Below are positions 24,996-32,683 of a DNA stretch of 32,683 nucleotides, piece by piece (the stretch's first letter is position 1; every line of letters begins with the position of its first letter). The stretch is taken from assembly GCA_903881505.1 (NCBI GenBank), contig CAIRTM010000095.1, positions 1 through 32,683 of the forward strand, in the 5' to 3' direction. The notes below the pieces were generated by a model that had not been told where the DNA came from, did no database searches, and saw nothing but the letters and a program-made list of their open reading frames with translations. The translations under genes and the position numbers were made by a program. This DNA is from an uncultured delta proteobacterium (GTDB lineage Bacteria > Desulfobacterota > WTBG01 > CAIYCZ01 > CAIRTM01).

Positions 24996-26867
24996 TTATG
25001 AATTCCGCTCGACCATGTCCCAGTATTCCTTGCTGGCATCCACGGTTTTCAAAAAATCCTTTATTTTTTCTTCCGGCCGGGGAAATTGTGTTGCGAGCCT
25101 GCGTTCCAGGGCGTCCCAGAGCGTCATCAGGTCGAGATTGGTCTGGCAGATTTCCTCGCAGGCCCGGCAGTGCATGCACATATAGGCATTTGCCGCCTCT
25201 TCAGCCGTGACAGGCAGGCCGGCAATAAGTTTTTTTGCAAGCTCGACTTTTCCCTTGGCGCTGACAGCCTCGTTTTTCAGAACCAGGTAGGCCGGGCACA
25301 CGGCCATGCAGTTGCCGCATTTGGCGCAGGCGTGGGTGCTGAGCTCAAGGTCCAGGGAATCGAGCTTTTTGTCCTTGCCGAAGACCATCGTGGCGATCGG
25401 GCCGAAAAGGGGCGACAGCAGTATCAGCAGGCGCATCGACAGGCTGAAAACGGCGGGATGGAACAGCAGCGCCGGGAGATTCATGAACTTGGAACCCACG
25501 CGCAGATATTTGCCCGGATTCATGATGCCATGGGGATCAACTTTTGCTTTGTATGCACGGATATCATGGCGGCGTTCCGGGTCCAGCAGGTGATTGACAA
25601 AGGCGGCATTCCAGATCCCGAGGCCGTAGGGCTGCGCGCCCAGGGAAACGGCTGCCTGCGTGAGCATGGAGACAAGCGGCATGTGCACCATGTATTTCAG
25701 CTTGCGCGAGTCGCACAGAAAGGTCGTCATGATGAGCGCCCGGGTCTGGTCAAGGATGTAGGAGTCGATGCAGATCTCGACGCCGTAACAGCCGCCGAGC
25801 TTTTTTGCTTTTGCTATGAAAGCCGCTGCATCGGCTATGGGCAGGATCACCTCGCTTGCCAGTAGCGTGGGGCCCAGGCGCTTTGCCTTCATGCCGAACA
25901 GGCGCTCGTTCCACAAATAGGATGCCGCATAGGCAGGGGACTGGGAATCAGCGCCGTACTGCTGTATAAGTCCCAGGAACTGCTGCTCATCAGCGGTGTT
26001 TGAAAACTCTACCAGCACGCCCGCCTCTTCCTTGAAGATATTGGCATGCAAAATTTCATTGGTTTCCCTCAGGTGGTTTTTATCGACGAAACGAATAACA
26101 TTCGCCGCTGTTTTCTCCCGGGCGGCACGCGCAATGAACTCAAAAGCCGCCGTGTCCGTGGGAAAATAGAAAATATGGGCATAGGAATGCTTTGGCAGAT
26201 CGCGCAGTTTGAACGTGACCTCGGCTATAATGCCGAACTGGCCTTCGCCGGAGACAAAAAAATCAAACTCCCTGTCGGCGGGCGTCAGTTTTTTGATCTC
26301 GCCGGCAGGCGTGACAACGGTCATGGACAGAATCTGCTTTGAAATATGGCCGTAGCGGTAGCTGTTGATGCCGTAGCCGCCCGTGGAGACCCAGCCGGCA
26401 ACCGTGGAGAACTTGCTCGATGGGTAGGTCATCAGGCACAGGGCGTTTTTTTTCGCAACAATATCTATATCGCTCCAGCGGGCGCCGGCCTGAACCGTTA
26501 TGGTTTTGTGCGCCGTATCAAGTTCAAGAATGGCGCGAAAAGGCGACAGGTCGATAACAATGCCTCCACGCGTCGGAATAACGCCGCCGAATCCCCACGA
26601 TGCAGCCCCGCGCGGGATGACCGGGATTCTCCGTTCAAAAGCATACGAAAGCACCCGGGCGATTTCTTCAACGCTCCGGGGCTGAACGACAAAATCGGGC
26701 TGTGTCTGAAAAAATGTCTGCGTCATGATATGGGGCACATCGCCGATATCATGGCTGTACATGTTTTTTTCAGCAGCATTGACAATAGTTTTAATATCGC
26801 CGGCGCTCTTTTTGAAATCTTCTTCTGGTTTCATAGTGTTTGCATCTCTGGCTGAAATCTGCGCCAT
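24996..26867 (-). CDS. GlcD-like FAD-linked oxidase with C-terminal 2x[4Fe-4S] domain
   Basis: About 623 aa (or ~612 from the in-frame ATG at 26834). Residues ~55-230 are an FAD_binding_4 (PCMH) domain: PDFVVQPRSVEEIARVLSYA, PVIPRGAASWGFGG and STGGYGINSYRYGHI. Residues ~230-450 match the FAD-oxidase cap, ending DPHGIMNPGKYL. A hydrophobic stretch near 465-490 could touch the membrane. Two Cys motifs follow, CAKCGNCMAVCP near 505 and CMHCRACEEIC near 565. Such proteins oxidise 2-hydroxy acids and pass electrons to Fe-S partners. As first gene of the glutamate synthase operon it may feed electrons to it in place of GltD, which is absent here; that is inference. No strong ribosome site marks either start. 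Confidence 0.85.
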   Translation of the reverse strand: MAQISARDANTMKPEEDFKKSAGDIKTIVNAAEKNMYSHDIGDVPHIMTQTFFQTQPDFVVQPRSVEEIARVLSYAFERRIPVIPRGAASWGFGGVIPTRGGIVIDLSPFRAILELDTAHKTITVQAGARWSDIDIVAKKNALCLMTYPSSKFSTVAGWVSTGGYGINSYRYGHISKQILSMTVVTPAGEIKKLTPADREFDFFVSGEGQFGIIAEVTFKLRDLPKHSYAHIFYFPTDTAAFEFIARAAREKTAANVIRFVDKNHLRETNEILHANIFKEEAGVLVEFSNTADEQQFLGLIQQYGADSQSPAYAASYLWNERLFGMKAKRLGPTLLASEVILPIADAAAFIAKAKKLGGCYGVEICIDSYILDQTRALIMTTFLCDSRKLKYMVHMPLVSMLTQAAVSLGAQPYGLGIWNAAFVNHLLDPERRHDIRAYKAKVDPHGIMNPGKYLRVGSKFMNLPALLFHPAVFSLSMRLLILLSPLFGPIATMVFGKDKKLDSLDLELSTHACAKCGNCMAVCPAYLVLKNEAVSAKGKVELAKKLIAGLPVTAEEAANAYMCMHCRACEEICQTNLDLMTLWDALERRLATQFPRPEEKIKDFLKTVDASKEYWDMVERNS

Positions 26868-26906
26868 TCGCGCTTATCGTAAAAATTTTTCACAGCATGA
26901 TTTGAA

Positions 26907-26922
26907 TGCAAAAAAAATGCCA
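26907..26922 (-). promoter_or_regulatory. Candidate sigma-54 (-24/-12) promoter of the glutamate synthase operon
   Basis: Minus-strand TGGCATTTTTTTTGCA has GG and GC with exactly 10 nt between, fitting TGGCAC-N5-TTGCA at all but one of the conserved positions. Transcription would start about 12 nt on, near 26895, about 28 nt ahead of ATG 26867. No upstream activator site is clear. Confidence 0.5.
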
Positions 26923-27061
26923 AGCCAAAAAAACAGGGCGCAGGCGTTTGCTGCTGACGTCATGTACAAAAGTGCAGGCATTTTTAGCACAATTTTGTTC
27001 ACAAAAAATAATTATGATTCATTTTTGTTGAAAATATTCGAGTGGGCCAAATCTGACCCCC
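26923..27061. other. AT-rich spacer between purF and the glutamate synthase operon
   Basis: No gene. It contains GTGGGCCAAATCTGACCCC (27041-27059), resembling a short end-sequence often seen next to REP-type elements, and an AT-rich stretch that could hold activator sites for the sigma-54-like promoter. Confidence 0.35.
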
Positions 27062-28456
27062 TCAAAAACCGATTTTATGAAAACCGACCGGCACCGGGCC
27101 GGGATATTCGCCGGTAAAACAGGCTGTGCAGTAGCCGCTGCCGTCGTCCACTGTGCGCAGCATGGCCTGCGTTGACAGGTAGGCGAGCGAATCGGCCTCG
27201 ATGTGGTTTTTGATATAGTCAATGCTGCGCGCGCTTGCAATCAGCTCGGCCTTGTCCGAGATATCAATGCCGTAATAGCAGGCATACCCGATGGGCGGAG
27301 AGCTGATCCGGACATGCACCTCGGCCGCCCCTTTGGAGCGCAGCAGCTGCACGATCTGACGCATGGTGGTTCCGCGCACGATGGAGTCGTCAACAAGCAC
27401 CACCCGCCTGCCCTCGATCACGCCCTGGACCGGATTGAGCTTGACGCGCACGTCGAGCTTGCGTTTGTCCTGATGCGGGGCGATAAAGGTGCGGCCGATG
27501 TAGTGGTTGCGGATGAGCCCGATTTCATAGCGCAGGCCCGACTCGCGCGCATAGCCAAGAGCGGCCGTGTTGCCCGAGTCCGGCACCGCGATGACGATGT
27601 CGGCATCGCAGGGCGCCTCGCGTGCAAGCTCTTTGCCCAGCAGACTGCGGACCTTATCCACCTTTTCACCAAACACTATGCTGTCAGGCCGCGCGAAATA
27701 AATATGCTCAAAAATGCAGGCGCATTGGCGCGGCGCGGGGTCAAGCCGGTGTGCGCGCAGGCCCTGCGAGTCGATTTCGATAATTTCGCCCGGTTCGATC
27801 GAGCGGACGTACTCGGCGCCGATAATGTCGAACGCGCATGTTTCCGAGGCGACCACGTGCGCGGAGCCGAGCCTTCCCAGCGACAGGGGTCTGAACCCGA
27901 ACGGATCGCGCACGGCGATCAGCCGTCCGGGCGTGAGCAGCACAAGGCTGAACGCGCCCTGCAGCTGCGTGAGCGCATCCCTGAGAACAGGCATAAAGCC
28001 CTGCCCGCGCGAACGGGCCATAAGGTGCAGCATGATCTCGCTGTCCGATGTTGTCTGGAAAATAGCCCCGGCCTCCTGCAGGCCGCGGCGCAGATCACTG
28101 GCATTGGTGATGGTTCCGTTATGGGCAAGCGCCATTTCCCCCAGGCGCGACTCGATGCAGATGGGTTGCGCGTTGATGATGTCGCTTGCGCCGCGGGTGG
28201 AGTAACGGTTATGCCCGATGGCCGCGCTGCCGCGAAGGCGCGGCATGGCAGCCGGATCGGCAAACACCGACCACAGAAGCCCCAGGCCCTTTTTCAGGGC
28301 AATGGAGCTGCCGTTGGTGGATGCAATCCCTGCGCTTTCCTGCCCGCGGTGCTGCAGGGCATACAGTCCCAGGTAGGTTTTTTCGGCCGCTTCCGGATCG
28401 CCGTAAATCCCGAACACGCCGCATTCCTCATGCCAGTGATCGTCATGATAGTGCAT
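27062..28456 (-). CDS. purF: Amidophosphoribosyltransferase (first step of purine synthesis)
   Basis: 464 aa. It converts PRPP and glutamine to phosphoribosylamine. An 11-residue propeptide precedes the nucleophile Cys12 (HEECGVFGIYGDPEAA), as in the Bacillus-type enzyme. Amidotransferase motifs: LQHRGQESAGI, GHNRYSTRG and AHNGTITNA. The phosphoribosyltransferase part has IAVPDSGNTAALGYA and the PRPP loop VVLVDDSIVRGTT. Cysteines in RQCACIFEHIYFARPDS, YACYYGID and GYCTACF fit the 4Fe-4S-containing subtype, consistent with an oxygen-avoiding host. Start ATG 28456 has AAGG 4 nt upstream. It lies 195 nt ahead of the glutamate synthase operon, which has its own promoter-like element, so it is probably separate. 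Confidence 0.96.
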   Translation of the reverse strand: MHYHDDHWHEECGVFGIYGDPEAAEKTYLGLYALQHRGQESAGIASTNGSSIALKKGLGLLWSVFADPAAMPRLRGSAAIGHNRYSTRGASDIINAQPICIESRLGEMALAHNGTITNASDLRRGLQEAGAIFQTTSDSEIMLHLMARSRGQGFMPVLRDALTQLQGAFSLVLLTPGRLIAVRDPFGFRPLSLGRLGSAHVVASETCAFDIIGAEYVRSIEPGEIIEIDSQGLRAHRLDPAPRQCACIFEHIYFARPDSIVFGEKVDKVRSLLGKELAREAPCDADIVIAVPDSGNTAALGYARESGLRYEIGLIRNHYIGRTFIAPHQDKRKLDVRVKLNPVQGVIEGRRVVLVDDSIVRGTTMRQIVQLLRSKGAAEVHVRISSPPIGYACYYGIDISDKAELIASARSIDYIKNHIEADSLAYLSTQAMLRTVDDGSGYCTACFTGEYPGPVPVGFHKIGF

Positions 28457-28873
28457 GGCCTTACACCTTTTTTAGATATGCTGCGTTGAGATTCCAGCAC
28501 GCATTCACGCCGTCGCCGCCATTTCAGCATCCGGGTTGCAGCGTATCTTCGCAGAACGATTGCCGCACGAGCCTGCCGGCGCCTGTCTATGTATAATGCA
28601 AGGATAGTACCACATTGCAAACAACGGCACATCATTCAATAATACTGCAAAACCCCTTAAAAAAACCTGGAAATAAGTGCCGCGACAGGTATAGATGCGT
28701 AAGGGCCCGCATAAAAAGGGACATTTTTGTCCAGCCGTGCCATCGCAAACATGCTTTGACATCACAAGTGCGCTGTCAAAAGCCCCTGCGGTAAACGTGA
28801 AAAGGAAGCGCCCCTCGGATGCCGCCGGCTCCGGGCCTGGGGAAACGCCTGGGCGCGTGTCGCGGCCGCCCTG
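28457..28873. other. Intergenic region upstream of purF
   Basis: No credible gene. It should hold the purF promoter, but no convincing -35/-10 pair stands out. A small inverted repeat GGACA-TTTT-TGTCC is at 28719-28732. No purine riboswitch-like structure was recognised. Confidence 0.45.
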
Positions 28874-30865
28874 TCAGTGCCGGGCCAGCATCTGAATATC
28901 TCTCAGGCGGTGAAGCATATTGGAATAGACAAATCCCGGCAGGAGCGCGTGCGCCAGGGCGTCCTGCTCAAGCTCGGGGTCGAGCACGTCAGGAACGAGC
29001 CGCGATTCACGATAAACAAACTGTTCAGGCGCCTTGCCGGTCCGGTGAATGACGGCCCGGTCTTCCTCAAGATACACATGATCCTCGCCATACTGAATAA
29101 TGGCCCTGCCCGGCGCGTCCGCCCCGAGGGCAAGCAGCGACCGGCCGGGCAGCGGGGTCTCGGCGCTTATCCCCATGATATCAAGCAGGGTCGACGGCAG
29201 GTCGATCTGGCTTGCGATTGTATCGTACCTGCCGGGGTTCACATCCGGCCCGATTAACAGGGCCGGCACATGAAACTTTTCTATGGGCACCAGGTCCTCG
29301 CCATTGAGACGTGTGCTGTGGTCGGCAACAACCAGAAAAACCGTATTGCCGTAATAGGCCTCCCCGGCCGCGAGCTCAAAAAAAGTGCCCAGCGCATGGT
29401 CGGCGTACTTTATTGCGTTGTGACGGGTCATCTTCGGCTGCTCATACAGCTGAATGCGGCCATCGGGAAATTCAAAGGGGTCATGATTGGAGGTCGTCAG
29501 GATGAGCGCAAAAAACGGCCGCTCGCCGTATGATGCAATAACATCATTGGCCTTCCGGAAAAGGTCCTCATCGGAAACGCCCCAGTTGCCTTTGAACAGG
29601 GGCTCTGGAATATCCTTCTCATCATATACCGACTCAAATCCATTGTTCAGGCAGAAACCCTGCATATTATCAAACGTGGCCTTGCCCCCGTAGAAAAATC
29701 CGGTTGCGTATCCCAGGCCACGAAGCAATTCGGCAATCGTAAAAAAATTCCGCTCTGCCAGCGAAAGCTTGATCACGCTTTTTGCCGGTGAGGGCGGGAA
29801 CCCCGACAGAACCGCCTCAAGCCCTCTGAGGGTCCGGGTTCCGGTTGCATACAGCCTGGTAAAAAGAAGGCCCTGACTGCTGAGCCGGTCAAGGTTGGGC
29901 GTCAGCGGCATACCGCCGAGGGAGCCGACATATTCCGCGCCGAGGCTTTCCTCGACAATCATCACCAGGTTGACGGGCTTGCGGCGCACCAGTGACGGCT
30001 GATGGGCATGCAGAAGCGGTATCTGCGGATCCGCACAGGAGGCCTCGGGGATGCGCGAAACGCGCCTGACCCGTGCAAACATGTCAGCCGGTTCCATACT
30101 GCCGTAGGCCTCGCCAAAACCCTTTTCCGCCTCGCGCTGGCTCACATACTCATGCATCAGATTATACGTGGTGTTCAGGCACAGCTGGTTGACTATGTGA
30201 CTTTTCGAAAACATGAAGTCGGGCAGGCTGACAGGGTTTCTGCGAAAACTCTGGCGCGTTCCGGCGACCAGAAGCACGGCGGCGACGACAAAAAGGCATA
30301 TCCTGCGCTTTGGCGCCCATGCTGGAATGGACGCTACACGACCGCTCATAAACCGGTATATGCAGGCGCCCACAGCCAGCGTGCCTGCCAGCGCCGCTGC
30401 CAGCATGCCCCCGTATCCTTTCAGCACCATGCCGAAGACTTCCCTGACCTGCACCATGTGCTCGATAAAAATACGGTCGGGCCGTGTGTCGAACTCATCC
30501 ATGAATGGAAATGTCGCGCATTCCAGAAAAACAGCCAGCAGCAGGCAGAAGGCAAAATAGAGCGCAAAAACGCTCCGGAATCGTGCGACGGCCCGGGCCG
30601 GCAGCGCAATGAGGGCCAGCACCGGCGCGAAGAGCAGAAAGCACAGGGTTATGGTATCGACTCTGAATCCCAGCCAGAAGATGCGCATCCAGTCATCGAC
30701 GGCCGTGACCCGGTCGAAATATTTGAACGCAAGGGCGCACCTGAAACAGAAAAACACGCCAAGGCCGCACAGATACATAATACATGCGGGCGCGAGCGGT
30801 CCCATCAGGCAAAGCCGGTTTTTTGAAAATCCGTATCGTCGGGCTGTGGTGGTCGGTACGGGCAT
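28874..30865 (-). CDS. LtaS/MdoB-like membrane phosphoglycerol transferase (sulfatase superfamily)
   Basis: 663 aa. About five membrane helices lie in the first ~210 residues (LCGLGVFFCFRCALAF, LCFLLFAPVLALIALPA, AFCLLLAVFLE and two more). A periplasmic alkaline-phosphatase/sulfatase domain follows from about 295. Visible metal and catalytic elements: NLVMIVEESLGAEYVGSLGG (first metal acid), the ATGTRTLRGLEAVL loop with the likely Thr nucleophile, LTTSNHDPF and VVADHS. Relatives move phosphoglycerol from phospholipid to lipoteichoic acid (LtaS) or to osmoregulated periplasmic glucans (MdoB/OpgB); in a Gram-negative host the latter type of role, or another envelope glycan, is likelier. ATG 30865 has only a weak ribosome site. 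It stands alone between two intergenic gaps. Confidence 0.85.
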   Translation of the reverse strand: MPVPTTTARRYGFSKNRLCLMGPLAPACIMYLCGLGVFFCFRCALAFKYFDRVTAVDDWMRIFWLGFRVDTITLCFLLFAPVLALIALPARAVARFRSVFALYFAFCLLLAVFLECATFPFMDEFDTRPDRIFIEHMVQVREVFGMVLKGYGGMLAAALAGTLAVGACIYRFMSGRVASIPAWAPKRRICLFVVAAVLLVAGTRQSFRRNPVSLPDFMFSKSHIVNQLCLNTTYNLMHEYVSQREAEKGFGEAYGSMEPADMFARVRRVSRIPEASCADPQIPLLHAHQPSLVRRKPVNLVMIVEESLGAEYVGSLGGMPLTPNLDRLSSQGLLFTRLYATGTRTLRGLEAVLSGFPPSPAKSVIKLSLAERNFFTIAELLRGLGYATGFFYGGKATFDNMQGFCLNNGFESVYDEKDIPEPLFKGNWGVSDEDLFRKANDVIASYGERPFFALILTTSNHDPFEFPDGRIQLYEQPKMTRHNAIKYADHALGTFFELAAGEAYYGNTVFLVVADHSTRLNGEDLVPIEKFHVPALLIGPDVNPGRYDTIASQIDLPSTLLDIMGISAETPLPGRSLLALGADAPGRAIIQYGEDHVYLEEDRAVIHRTGKAPEQFVYRESRLVPDVLDPELEQDALAHALLPGFVYSNMLHRLRDIQMLARH

Positions 30866-31177
30866 CCCGGGAAGTCCGTTAAGAGTCGTTAATAATTATA
30901 AATTTATACAGGGGGAACATGAAGCAGGCATGAAATCCACATTACATATTTGTAAAGCACAAAAGGCAGGGCCTTTGACGGCCCTGCCTTTTGTGCGATT
31001 GGTGCTTTTTGAACAATTGCTGTTTGATCCCGATCCAGCCAGAGCAGTCGCCGGCGCGGATCGCTAAGGCCCCGGGGCCCGCCAGAGCCTCGACAACAAC
31101 CTTCAGTTTGTTGTTCTGACGGCTACAATACCGGCAGGCAGTACAGGCATGTTTGCTGGTGATGATTCAATGTAATT
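30866..31177. other. Intergenic region between TerB-DnaJ and phosphoglycerol-transferase genes
   Basis: Apart from the 30957-30996 terminator, a small stem ACAACA/TGTTGT near 31092-31117 is the only structure seen. No gene. Confidence 0.5.
30957..30996 (-). terminator. Strong hairpin terminator after the TerB-DnaJ gene
   Basis: Perfect 17-bp stem GCACAAAAGGCAGGGCC/GGCCCTGCCTTTTGTGC with a 6-nt loop. The inner Ts serve either strand. It lies about 180 nt past the stop at 31178. Confidence 0.8.
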
Positions 31178-31936
31178 CTAAAGCCCCCGCTTCTTCCTGA
31201 TCTGTTCGTAGGCCTCCTGAATTTCCTGAAAGCGCCGGGTGGCGAACTGGATGAATTCATCGGGCAGGCCTTTTGAAATGATCGTGTCGGGGTGGAATTC
31301 CTTCGCAAGTTTCTTATAGCTCTTCTTGATCTCCTCGTCCGTGCTCTGCGACGAGCAGTTCAGCATCGTGTAGAACTTGTCATCGTCCTGAAAATAGCGC
31401 GCGCGGATGCTGTCGAACTGCGCCTCGGTGAGCCGGAAAATATCCTTAACCGTTCTGATGGCTTTTTCTTCCTCAGGGTGTAAAACACCGTCGGCGGAGG
31501 CCACCTGGAACAGCACGTCCAGAAAGGAGCACAGCACGGCCGGCTGCGCCTGCGTCATCCGGTAGAATTGGGCCGTAAAGTCCTCGAGCGTGTAGGGCGA
31601 GTTTTTGGCCTCGTTGAACACGCGGCGGGCGAAATCCTGCTCGTCCGGGGAAATTGTGAGGCTTTTGATGAACCGGTCGACAACGGCCAGTTCATCCTGC
31701 GTAACAACACCGTCGGCCTTGGCTATCTTTGCCAGGATCGAGAGTATGCACACAAAGCCGGCGGCCTGATGCGCCACCACGCTGTCAGCCCCACCGGGGA
31801 TCTGAAAACGCTGCCCTTGCCCGGCCTCCTTCTTATCGATCAGATGGTGCCCCAGAGCCGCGCCCAGCACCGCACCGAGCGGCCCGCCGAACATCATGCC
31901 CAAAGAACCCAGTGCGATCTTTCCAAACCAGCCCAT
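31178..31936 (-). CDS. DjlA-like TerB/J-domain co-chaperone
   Basis: 252 aa. The N-terminus MGWFGKIALGSLGMMFGGPL followed by GAVLGAALGHHL is a Gly-rich hydrophobic segment, a probable membrane anchor as in DjlA. Residues ~55-175 form a TerB-like helical domain with two acidic ADGVVTQDE and ADGVLHPEEE motifs. Residues ~185-252 are a J-domain with HPD in KEFHPDTI and RRFQEIQEAYEQI. J-domains stimulate the ATPase of DnaK. There is no Gly/Phe or zinc-finger region, so it is not DnaJ itself. AGGAGA sits 7 nt before ATG 31936. Confidence 0.88.
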   Translation of the reverse strand: MGWFGKIALGSLGMMFGGPLGAVLGAALGHHLIDKKEAGQGQRFQIPGGADSVVAHQAAGFVCILSILAKIAKADGVVTQDELAVVDRFIKSLTISPDEQDFARRVFNEAKNSPYTLEDFTAQFYRMTQAQPAVLCSFLDVLFQVASADGVLHPEEEKAIRTVKDIFRLTEAQFDSIRARYFQDDDKFYTMLNCSSQSTDEEIKKSYKKLAKEFHPDTIISKGLPDEFIQFATRRFQEIQEAYEQIRKKRGL

Positions 31937-31962
31937 TGCAAATCTCCTGTCTTTTCTCTCAG

Positions 31963-32015
31963 TTTCGGGAACGTTTCTATGTACTTGTCACCGCATTTGA
32001 TTTCGGCCGCCCAAC
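31963..32015. repeat. 53-bp direct repeat, copy 1
   Basis: GGGAACGTTTCTATGTA at one end and CGGCCGCCCAAC at the other, repeated at 32541-32593 with the same length. The ends match best. GGGGACGTTTCTATGT-like sequences often mark REP-type intergenic elements; that link is from memory, not tested. Confidence 0.65.
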
Positions 32016-32067
32016 ATAGCAAACCAACCCAATCAACAGCGCCTACCGTATCCGTTTGACTTGTTTA

Positions 32068-32508
32068 TTATGTCTTTGACTGGCCAATTGAGAAGAGAAC
32101 AACCGCTGCAATGGCCAATGCAATCGCAGCTTTGTGATAGACATTGACCGGCTCTTTTAACCAGCAAACACCAACGATGATTGTTGTTGTGATAATTGAT
32201 AATACCGCATAGAGGGCATACTGAGAGGCGCCATATTTTGAATACAGAAGATTAAATCCAAGATACGTCAGGAAAAGCCCGAGTCCGCTCAAAAAAACAG
32301 CCTTCAGGTTTCCCCGTAACATGTTCCCGGCATCACACGTGCCAACCAACGGCGCTAAGAAAAAAGCACAAAGAACCGCAATGGCAGCAGACGTGCCAAT
32401 GAATAATAATCCATTTTCTATGCCAGCGGATTTTTTTTGTCCAAGGGCGAACATGGCATTGCCGATTGCTGCAATACTTGCAAAAAAAATGGGAAGTAAA
32501 CTTTTCAT
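32068..32508 (-). CDS. Small four-helix transporter of the DMT/EamA superfamily
   Basis: 146 aa, four predicted membrane helices (LLPIFFASIAAIGNAMFALG; IAVLCAFFLAPLV; AVFLSGLGLFLTYLGFNLLY; YALYAVLSIITTTIIVGVCW; the last helix is IALAIAAVVLFSIG, so it may have five). The WLKEPVNVYHKAAIALAIA end is typical of half-size EamA-like proteins, which work as dimers. The substrate is unknown. GAGAG precedes ATG 32508. It lies alone between two 53-bp direct repeats, which suggests it arrived or moved as a cassette. Confidence 0.75.
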   Translation of the reverse strand: MKSLLPIFFASIAAIGNAMFALGQKKSAGIENGLLFIGTSAAIAVLCAFFLAPLVGTCDAGNMLRGNLKAVFLSGLGLFLTYLGFNLLYSKYGASQYALYAVLSIITTTIIVGVCWLKEPVNVYHKAAIALAIAAVVLFSIGQSKT

Positions 32509-32540
32509 GTTCTCTCTTGATTGTGCATACCCGTGTGAAG

Positions 32541-32593
32541 TTCCGGGGACGTTTCTATGTATTCTTCAGCGTACTGGCCTTTGGCCGCCCAAC
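32541..32593. repeat. 53-bp direct repeat, copy 2
   Basis: Second copy of 31963-32015, upstream of the transporter start and 40 nt past the stop of the partial gene at the window edge. Confidence 0.65.
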
Positions 32594-32632
32594 AGATTAA
32601 ATCAACTCCACCGGCAACGGCCCCTTCGCGCC

Positions 32633-32683
32633 CTACTCGATGTGCTGCGCGATCAGGTCGCCCATGGCTGCCGTGGACACTTC
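32633..32683 (-). CDS. C-terminal 16 codons of a gene entering from the right edge
   Basis: The minus strand reads EVSTAAMGDLIAQHIE then TAG. This type of ending (ST.AMGDxIA) resembles isopropylmalate/isocitrate dehydrogenases, but the piece is far too short to be sure. It could also be a chance frame; the match to that family's tail is the only reason to list it. Confidence 0.3.
   Translation of the reverse strand, partial: EVSTAAMGDLIAQHIE

Noticed and set aside
27203-28489. 428-codon plus-strand frame over purF
   Set aside because: Shadow of purF; the minus-strand product has all the expected motifs.
31963-32593. Integron attC sites (GCCCAAC and GTTGGGC cores are present)
   Set aside because: The core matches one consensus end only; no partner core and no imperfect inverted-repeat body were found, and no integrase is in the window.
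1-32683. tRNA, rRNA, riboswitch or prophage genes
   Set aside because: No T-loop GTTCRAATCC-type motifs in a cloverleaf context, no rRNA signature, no known aptamer core and no phage structural or integrase genes were seen by eye; a covariance search could still find a divergent RNA.

Overview
The window reads as chromosomal DNA of an anaerobic Gram-negative bacterium, most likely a deltaproteobacterium in the wide sense (Desulfobacterota-like). This is inferred from gene content, not from a marker gene. The pointers are a secreted protein with thrombospondin type-3 and MopE-type Cys/Asp repeats, a NrpR-type regulator (best known from methanogens but also found in some anaerobic bacteria), a split archaeal-type glutamate synthase full of Fe-S motifs, and a PEP/pyruvate-binding protein with a KaiC-like N-terminus. 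No rRNA, tRNA, CRISPR array or intact transposase was seen.

Layout. (1) 1-2438, minus: a PEP/pyruvate-binding (PPDK_N) protein that runs off the left edge. (2) 2439-7415: a repeat-rich accessory stretch. It is built round one large secreted beta-helix/TSP3/MopE/LamG protein (3366-6740, minus), flanked by two copies each of a ~260-bp repeat A and a ~260-bp repeat B, with the 3' end of a second lost gene copy and a candidate small peptide gene. (3) 7461-14547, plus: a surface-polysaccharide cluster with a broken OmpA-domain fragment, polysaccharide deacetylase, BcsL/CelD-like acyltransferase (frameshifted at a T8 run), GT4 glycosyltransferase, a methyltransferase-like/APH-kinase fusion and a Wzx-type flippase. 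Regions 2 and 3 are bracketed by two very similar hairpins (2830-2862 and 14847-14876). (4) 14906-28456: a nitrogen and glutamine metabolism block. It holds gdhA (minus), a divergent nrpR-like regulator (plus), an AspRS/AsnRS-like enzyme that may be an asparagine synthetase, a four-gene glutamate synthase operon (FAD/Fe-S GlcD-like protein, two FMN-barrel ferredoxin-domain paralogs, class-II amidotransferase with GXGXG domain) and purF. (5) 28874-32683, minus: an LtaS/MdoB-like phosphoglycerol transferase, a TerB-DnaJ co-chaperone, a four-helix DMT transporter between two 53-bp direct repeats, and the last codons of a further gene.

How it fits together. gdhA fixes ammonia onto 2-oxoglutarate. 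The split glutamate synthase, the AspRS-like protein and PurF are amide-nitrogen enzymes. NrpR proteins are repressors relieved by 2-oxoglutarate. The gdhA leader carries a good sigma-70 promoter (TTGACT, 17 bp, TAGAAT) followed by two GGCA-N6-TGCC palindromes spaced 22 bp apart, the same architecture as methanogen NrpR operators (GGAA-N6-TTCC, GGTA-N6-TACC). The glutamate synthase operon has a sigma-54-like -24/-12 element instead. The most interesting points are this NrpR/gdhA switch, and a glutamate synthase lacking a GltD subunit but carrying a GlcD-like FAD/Fe-S protein and a degenerate second FMN subunit.
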